Origin: Clostridia bacterium
Lineage (GTDB): Bacteria > Bacillota > Clostridia > Oscillospirales > CAG-272
NCBI GenBank assembly: GCA_017447775.1
Contig: JAFSMU010000026.1
Span: forward strand, 36,377-100,376
DNA length: 64,000 nucleotides
Reading direction: 5' to 3'
Each line of letters begins with the position of its first letter. The stretch's first letter is position 1. The notes under the pieces were generated by a model that saw only the letters and a program-made list of their open reading frames with translations, did not search any database and had not been told where the DNA came from. The position numbers and the translations under genes are program-made. Of this stretch, positions 60,693-64,000 are shown one piece after another.

Positions 60693-61048
60693 CCTTTTTC
60701 CTTCCTTCTTCTTCTGAAATATTCAACACTTATATCCCGACAGAATGTTTGAAGTTCACGGAGATTGTCAACGTCACCATAGAAAAGCGGCTCGAAATTG
60801 TGAGAATTAAATATTTCGTTGAGCTCGACTATCGCGTCATAAGCGAGTTTGTGGTGCGCCTTTTCGATATTTTCATATTCTTCCTTGTCTGGGTCATCTA
60901 TGAATGACATTATAATCTCTCTGTTTGATGAGAAAACAAGCGAGGCAAAATAGTCGCATATGTGGGTAATATCCGTTTCAATTTGACAGACAATAGCCGG
61001 TTCATCCTTAAGATGCGGCAAAAGGCATTCTATCTGTTCTATGTACAT
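60689..61048 (-). CDS. DUF3232 family protein
   Basis: The protein has 119 residues from MYIEQIECLLPHL (61048), chosen because GGAGG lies immediately upstream. It is all-helical by appearance, with the pattern 'YENIEKAHHKLAYDAIVELNEIF' and 'VEYFRRRRKEKG' that I associate with DUF3232. This family is usually found on plasmids and conjugative elements. Unknown function. The minus-strand leader contains small hairpins (GCCCACGCTGGGC). Confidence 0.7.
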   Translation of the reverse strand: MYIEQIECLLPHLKDEPAIVCQIETDITHICDYFASLVFSSNREIIMSFIDDPDKEEYENIEKAHHKLAYDAIVELNEIFNSHNFEPLFYGDVDNLRELQTFCRDISVEYFRRRRKEKG

Positions 61049-61162
61049 ATCATCCTCCAAAAACAATTTGCCCAGCGTGGGCAGTGACGGCCTATTGTGG
61101 CCCGCGATGATAACAGTATATCACAATTGGTTTAATTATAAAAGTGTACCCGTAGTTCATAT

Positions 61163-61190
61163 AAAAAGCCGCGTCTTTCGACGCGGCAAT
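61163..61190 (-). terminator. Terminator of the XRE gene
   Basis: GCCGCGTC (61168-61175) pairs with GACGCGGC (61180-61187) around TTTC, flanked by T runs on the minus strand. Confidence 0.8.
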
Positions 61191-61192
61191 TT

Positions 61193-61555
61193 TTATTTTT
61201 TATACTTTTCGATTTCCACAAGATCGTCTAACGTATCGAGTGCCTTATGCTGCCCTGTTTCGTTCAATTTGTCAAAGAGCAGCAATGCATCTACGGCGGG
61301 TTTTCCATATAAAGAAGAAACATTCATTAAAACAATTTTTTCGTTTGTCGATGTTGACGTTTGATTAAGCAAAGCGTCTACACTAACACCGAATATCTCC
61401 GCTACGGCGGAAAATTTGTTTGCAGGCAAATCTTTAACGCCTTTTTCTATCTTGGAGATCGACGATAGATCAGAATAGCCGAGCAAATCGGCAAGTTGGC
61501 GCTGTGTCATTTTGCGTTCGATTCGCAAATTTTTAATTATTTCGCCCGTGGTCAT
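61193..61555 (-). CDS. XRE family transcriptional repressor
   Basis: The protein has 120 residues. The N-terminal helix-turn-helix is MTQRQLADLLGYSDLSSISKIEKG (about residues 15-40), followed by the DLPANKFSAVAEIFGVSVDALL helix pair. The C-terminal half is a helical oligomerisation or ligand part. GAGGTG lies upstream of the ATG. It is divergent from the 61,726 gene, with the palindrome at 61676-61688 between, so it probably controls the mobile element's own genes, as phage-type repressors do. Confidence 0.88.
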   Translation of the reverse strand: MTTGEIIKNLRIERKMTQRQLADLLGYSDLSSISKIEKGVKDLPANKFSAVAEIFGVSVDALLNQTSTSTNEKIVLMNVSSLYGKPAVDALLLFDKLNETGQHKALDTLDDLVEIEKYKK

Positions 61556-61633
61556 AAAATCACCTCATTTTTTCAAAGTATAACACACATTGGAACAAAA
61601 TTCAATAATTTTCAAAAAAATAATTAAAATATA

Positions 61634-61688
61634 TTGACAAATGTTCAAATATATGCTATAATGAAGACAGAAGGCGGAACAATGTTCC
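61634..61688 (+). promoter_or_regulatory. Promoter with palindromic operator, mobile element
   Basis: TTGACA (61634-61639), 17 bp, TATAAT (61657-61662), followed by GGAAC-AAT-GTTCC (61676-61688). Half-site words TGGAACA (near 61591) and TGTTCAA (near 61643) occur in the same intergenic region. The XRE protein is the natural ligand. Confidence 0.75.
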
Positions 61689-61725
61689 ATTTCAAAAAAT
61701 AATTTTAATAAGGAGATTCTTTATT

Positions 61726-62112
61726 ATGAAAGAATTAAAACAAATCAATCGCGCCTCAATAGAGGCATTCGAAAACAGCTTCGCCAGTTTTTGGGAGGTA
61801 TCTGCTCGTGCGCAAATGCATTTGCAAATGCTCGGCGCGCTCGAAACGCAAATTGGTAATGCATCGTGCGAGAAACGCCGAGAACTCGAAGATTATCGTT
61901 CTGAAATAAGAGAAAAGTACGAAGCGGAAATTGAAGAGATTTTCTCGCTTATGCGCGAAATCTCCGGCTCGGGCGAAGAAGAATGCTCGCCGGAGTGTTA
62001 CGAAATGCTCAAAGCGGCGAACGAAGTGATCTGCGTCAACTTTGCGCGTGTTGCCGCCAACAACGAAGAACTCACCGATTTTTTTATCGGAAATAACAAT
62101 GTGGAGGTATAA
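61726..62112 (+). CDS. Small coiled-coil protein of unknown function
   Basis: The protein has 128 residues, predominantly helical, with a heptad-like stretch (RELEDYRSEIREKYEAEIEEIFSLMREI, about 53-80) and an acidic C-terminus. AAGGAGA lies upstream of the ATG. I do not recognise it. It is the first gene of a short operon with the HD-domain gene, which starts three bases after its stop codon. Confidence 0.65.
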   Translation: MKELKQINRASIEAFENSFASFWEVSARAQMHLQMLGALETQIGNASCEKRRELEDYRSEIREKYEAEIEEIFSLMREISGSGEEECSPECYEMLKAANEVICVNFARVAANNEELTDFFIGNNNVEV

Positions 62113-62115
62113 TTG

Positions 62116-63063
62116 ATGGAGAGAAAAAACATTGCAACGTTGAGTTTAGGAAACACTGTCGAAGGGTTTTATGTCATCAGCAAAATCGTTAAACGAACGT
62201 GCGTAAGGGGAGATTATCTTACAGGTCAACTCAGCGATAATACTGGAGAGATTGGATTCATATATTGGAGTTATGACGGCTCGATCACACCGAATGACAA
62301 CGGTAAAATAGTCTATATTGATGGAAATGTGACCGAGTATGGCGGCGCAAATCAGGTGACGGCAGTTGAAATACGTCACATAAATGAATATGATGACGTC
62401 AATATATCTGAGATATTGCCCACAGCTCCCGTCGACGTCGGAGCAATGGGACAGTATCTGAATGGGGTCATATCCACAATAAAGGATACCGAATACAGAA
62501 AAATATGTTATGAGATACTGTCAGAAAACAAAGAGGAATTTTGCAGCTATCCCGCCGCAATGAACGTCCACGACGCCGTAATAAACGGTCTGATCCACCA
62601 TACATACAAAATGATACGCGCGGCGGAATGTATTGCTGAAATATATAAAAACTGTATTGATCGCGATCTTTTGATAACGGGCGTATTGCTTCACGATATC
62701 GGAAAGATAAAAGAATTCTCGGTCAACGAATATGGGCTGGTCACAGACTACACCGAGGACGGAAAGTTCAAAGGTCATTTACTGCTCGGATCCGAAATGG
62801 TTCGGGCAAAGGCGATTGAACTCGGAGTAAATGAAGAAAAAATTAAATTACTTGAAAACATAATCCTTTCTCACCACGGCAAGCCCGAATACGGAGCGCT
62901 TGCACAGCCACTGACACTCGAAGCACAAATTGTTCATCAGATAGATATGCTCGACAGTCGTATAACCGCAGGAATTGAAGGCATCAAGGGTGTAGCCTAT
63001 GGCGAGTTCAGCCAGAAAATCTTTTCTCTTGATAACATTCGGCTCTTCAAGCATATCGCATAA
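62116..63063 (+). CDS. YhaM-like OB-fold and HD-domain phosphohydrolase
   Basis: The protein has 315 residues from ATG 62116 (GGAGG eight bases upstream; a TTG one codon earlier is less likely). Residues 10-90 form an OB-fold nucleic-acid-binding domain. The HD domain follows: HH (161-162), HD of LLHDIGK (193-194), then LSHHGKPEYG and the later HQIDMLDSR. This is the layout of the 3'-5' exoribonuclease YhaM. On a mobile element it may process RNA or DNA during transfer; the exact role is unknown. Confidence 0.85.
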   Translation: MERKNIATLSLGNTVEGFYVISKIVKRTCVRGDYLTGQLSDNTGEIGFIYWSYDGSITPNDNGKIVYIDGNVTEYGGANQVTAVEIRHINEYDDVNISEILPTAPVDVGAMGQYLNGVISTIKDTEYRKICYEILSENKEEFCSYPAAMNVHDAVINGLIHHTYKMIRAAECIAEIYKNCIDRDLLITGVLLHDIGKIKEFSVNEYGLVTDYTEDGKFKGHLLLGSEMVRAKAIELGVNEEKIKLLENIILSHHGKPEYGALAQPLTLEAQIVHQIDMLDSRITAGIEGIKGVAYGEFSQKIFSLDNIRLFKHIA

Positions 63064-63069
63064 GGGGGC

Positions 63070-63303
63070 ATCTTTATCGGAAAAGCACCTATTATTGACA
63101 TCGCCGCCACGGGCGAGAACATCTGCCGTCTAAGAAAACAGCACGGGATAACCGTGGTGAAAATACAGAATTTCCTCGGACTTGAGTCCCCAAGAAGCAT
63201 ATACAAGTGGCAACAGGGAGCCGCGCTGCCGACAGTTGAAAACTTGCTCGGGCTCAGCATACTGCTCAATGTTTCAATGAACGACATTATAAAGGTCGCA
63301 TAA
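63070..63303 (+). CDS. HTH regulator-like reading frame without an ordinary start codon
   Basis: The frame is open from the HD gene's stop codon (63061-63063) to TAA at 63301-63303. From GKAPIIDIAATGENICRLRK through YKWQQGAALPTVENLLGLS it matches a compact XRE-type helix-turn-helix common in Clostridia. No ATG, GTG or TTG precedes the domain; the first candidates are ATC codons at 63070 and 63076 behind AGGGGG. Either a rare ATC start is used or the start was lost. The coordinates assume ATC 63070. Confidence 0.5.
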   Translation: MFIGKAPIIDIAATGENICRLRKQHGITVVKIQNFLGLESPRSIYKWQQGAALPTVENLLGLSILLNVSMNDIIKVA

Positions 63304-63307
63304 TAGT

Positions 63308-63338
63308 ATCGGAACGGAAAAACCGTTCTGATATTTTA
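63308..63338 (+). terminator. Terminator after the HTH frame
   Basis: ATCGGAACGG pairs with CCGTTCTGAT around AAAA, followed by ATTTTAG. Confidence 0.7.
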
Positions 63339-63356
63339 GTGATTATTGAAAGTGTA

Positions 63357-63385
63357 TTGACTTTTTAAGTGAATCCGAGTATAAT
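63357..63385 (+). promoter_or_regulatory. Promoter
   Basis: TTGACT (63357-63362), 17 bp, TATAAT (63380-63385). No gene follows for over 500 bases; it feeds the tandem hairpin units. Confidence 0.7.
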
Positions 63386-63449
63386 ATATGGCGTAGGGAA
63401 TATATATTTTCCTATAGAACGATGCAAAACAAAGCGCGAAAAATCAGCA

Positions 63450-63660
63450 GAGTTAATCTTGTACAATAGTATCAGAACAGAGTCAGTTGGAGTTTTAACT
63501 TCGGCTGACTTTTCTTTTACTCTAATCTTATATAATACAGACAAACGAATTGATGTTGGAGGATGCGAACTCCGACTTGAAATTATCTTTTGCTCTATTC
63601 TGATATAATGCAAGTAACAAAATGATAGCCGGAGTTGATAAACACTCCGGCTTTTTCTTT
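63450..63660 (+). repeat. Three tandem divergent units, each a -10-like box plus a hairpin
   Basis: Each unit is about 70 bp. Unit A has TACAAT (near 63461) and a hairpin GTCAGTTGGAGTT/AACTTCGGCTGAC ending in TTTTCTTTT. Unit B has TATAAT (near 63531) and a hairpin GTTGGAG/CTCCGAC. Unit C has TGATATAAT (near 63600) and the terminator GCCGGAGT/ACTCCGGC with TTTTTCTTTT (about 63631-63660). All hairpins share a GGAGT/ACTCC core. Confidence 0.6.
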
Positions 63661-63921
63661 TGGAAAAAACGGAGCAAAGGCCAAGGCCTTCTGAACGGGA
63701 GACTCGGCGTCATTATGACAGCCAGCCGAGTGAAACAGAAAGAGAAAATGCGGGCACATCAAAAATACCACGGGTAAATTTTATGTGCGAAACAAACCCG
63801 AAAGTATCTGTGCAGCCAGCACAGAACGAGTAGTACAAACAAGACGGGACTGCCGCGCCTTACACAACAGGTAGATAGCTTAGCTTTAAATCAAATTTAT
63901 TAAATTATGGAGGTATTATTT
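63661..63921 (+). other. Structured leader before the integrase-like gene
   Basis: No gene is visible. It contains ACTCGGC pairing with GCCGAGT around an inner GTCAT-T-ATGAC stem (about 63702-63732) and a CTGTGC-AGCCA-GCACAG hairpin (about 63811-63827). These could be an RNA leader or a DNA site of the mobile element. Confidence 0.4.
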
Positions 63922-64000
63922 ATGGCTAACAAACGAACCGAGAAAAAACTTAACTGGGAGCTTTACACAAAGCTCAATCAATTCAAAGAAAGGGGCGATG
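63922..64000 (+). CDS. Start of a probable tyrosine recombinase/integrase (cut by window end)
   Basis: Only 26 codons are in the window. ATG 63922 follows GGAGG. The beginning MANKRTEKKLNWELYTKLNQ and the following FKERGD resemble the N-terminus of tyrosine-type integrases of clostridial mobile elements, from memory. The XRE repressor and DUF3232 context agrees. A relaxase accessory protein is an alternative. Confidence 0.5.
   Translation, partial: MANKRTEKKLNWELYTKLNQFKERGD

Overview
The window looks like a chromosomal stretch of a Gram-positive, anaerobic, probably gut-dwelling member of the Clostridia. The evidence is a SCIFF-peptide radical SAM maturase, a spoIIAA-spoIIAB-sigF sporulation operon, a YlmC/YmxH sporulation protein, pyruvate phosphate dikinase, flavin-dependent thymidylate synthase, a T-box ahead of thrS, a preQ1-type leader ahead of queT, and AGGAGG-type ribosome binding sites almost everywhere. 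No rRNA gene, complete tRNA gene or CRISPR array was seen.

Positions 1-50,100 are ordinary core chromosome of moderate G+C. In order this part holds: the SCIFF maturase; small membrane and ribbon-helix-helix genes; a DagK-like lipid kinase and valS; a DUF4349 lipoprotein; the spoIIA operon; a GH3 glycosidase; an unassigned structured RNA (about 11,876-12,041); a repeat-linker lipoprotein; rpsB-tsf with a folded leader; a QueG-like protein and riboswitch-controlled queT; a Crp/Fnr regulator with its ABC importer; an ECF sigma factor with its membrane partner; an amino-sugar/sugar-phosphate cluster (nagB, nahK-like, thyX, manA) joined to a DnaJ/DUF5685/PrsA-like operon; mfd-pth with a cellulase-like hydrolase; ppdK; a dut/YccF/GT4 cluster; thrS; and divergent beta-helix and GH116 carbohydrate-active genes.

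Positions 50,100-50,830 are a gene-free junction. It carries fragments of a tRNA 3' end (tRNA-Pro-like) in direct and inverted orientation plus several strong hairpins, as expected at a site used repeatedly by integrating elements. Beyond it the DNA is visibly AT-richer.

Positions 50,830-59,472 are the most interesting part, a four-gene block that I read as a composite anti-phage or restriction island. It encodes a methylase-like partner protein, a 1357-residue fusion of a GIY-YIG-like domain, an SF2 helicase and an N6-adenine methylase, a PD-(D/E)XK nuclease with a SEC-C zinc tail, and a zinc-ribbon protein with a nucleoside-deoxyribosyltransferase-like domain. Directly behind it lies a GC-rich segment (about 59,476-59,857) of consecutive hairpins, a possible pseudoknot and a strong terminator, a candidate structured non-coding RNA. 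A remnant of what looks like a Fic-family gene lies inside the block.

Positions 59,890-64,000 look like the left part of a second mobile element: a zinc-finger protein, an amber-interrupted metallophosphoesterase, a DUF3232 protein, an XRE repressor with a palindromic operator, a YhaM-like HD protein, an HTH reading frame with no ordinary start codon, three tandem promoter-hairpin units, and the start of a probable tyrosine integrase cut by the window edge.
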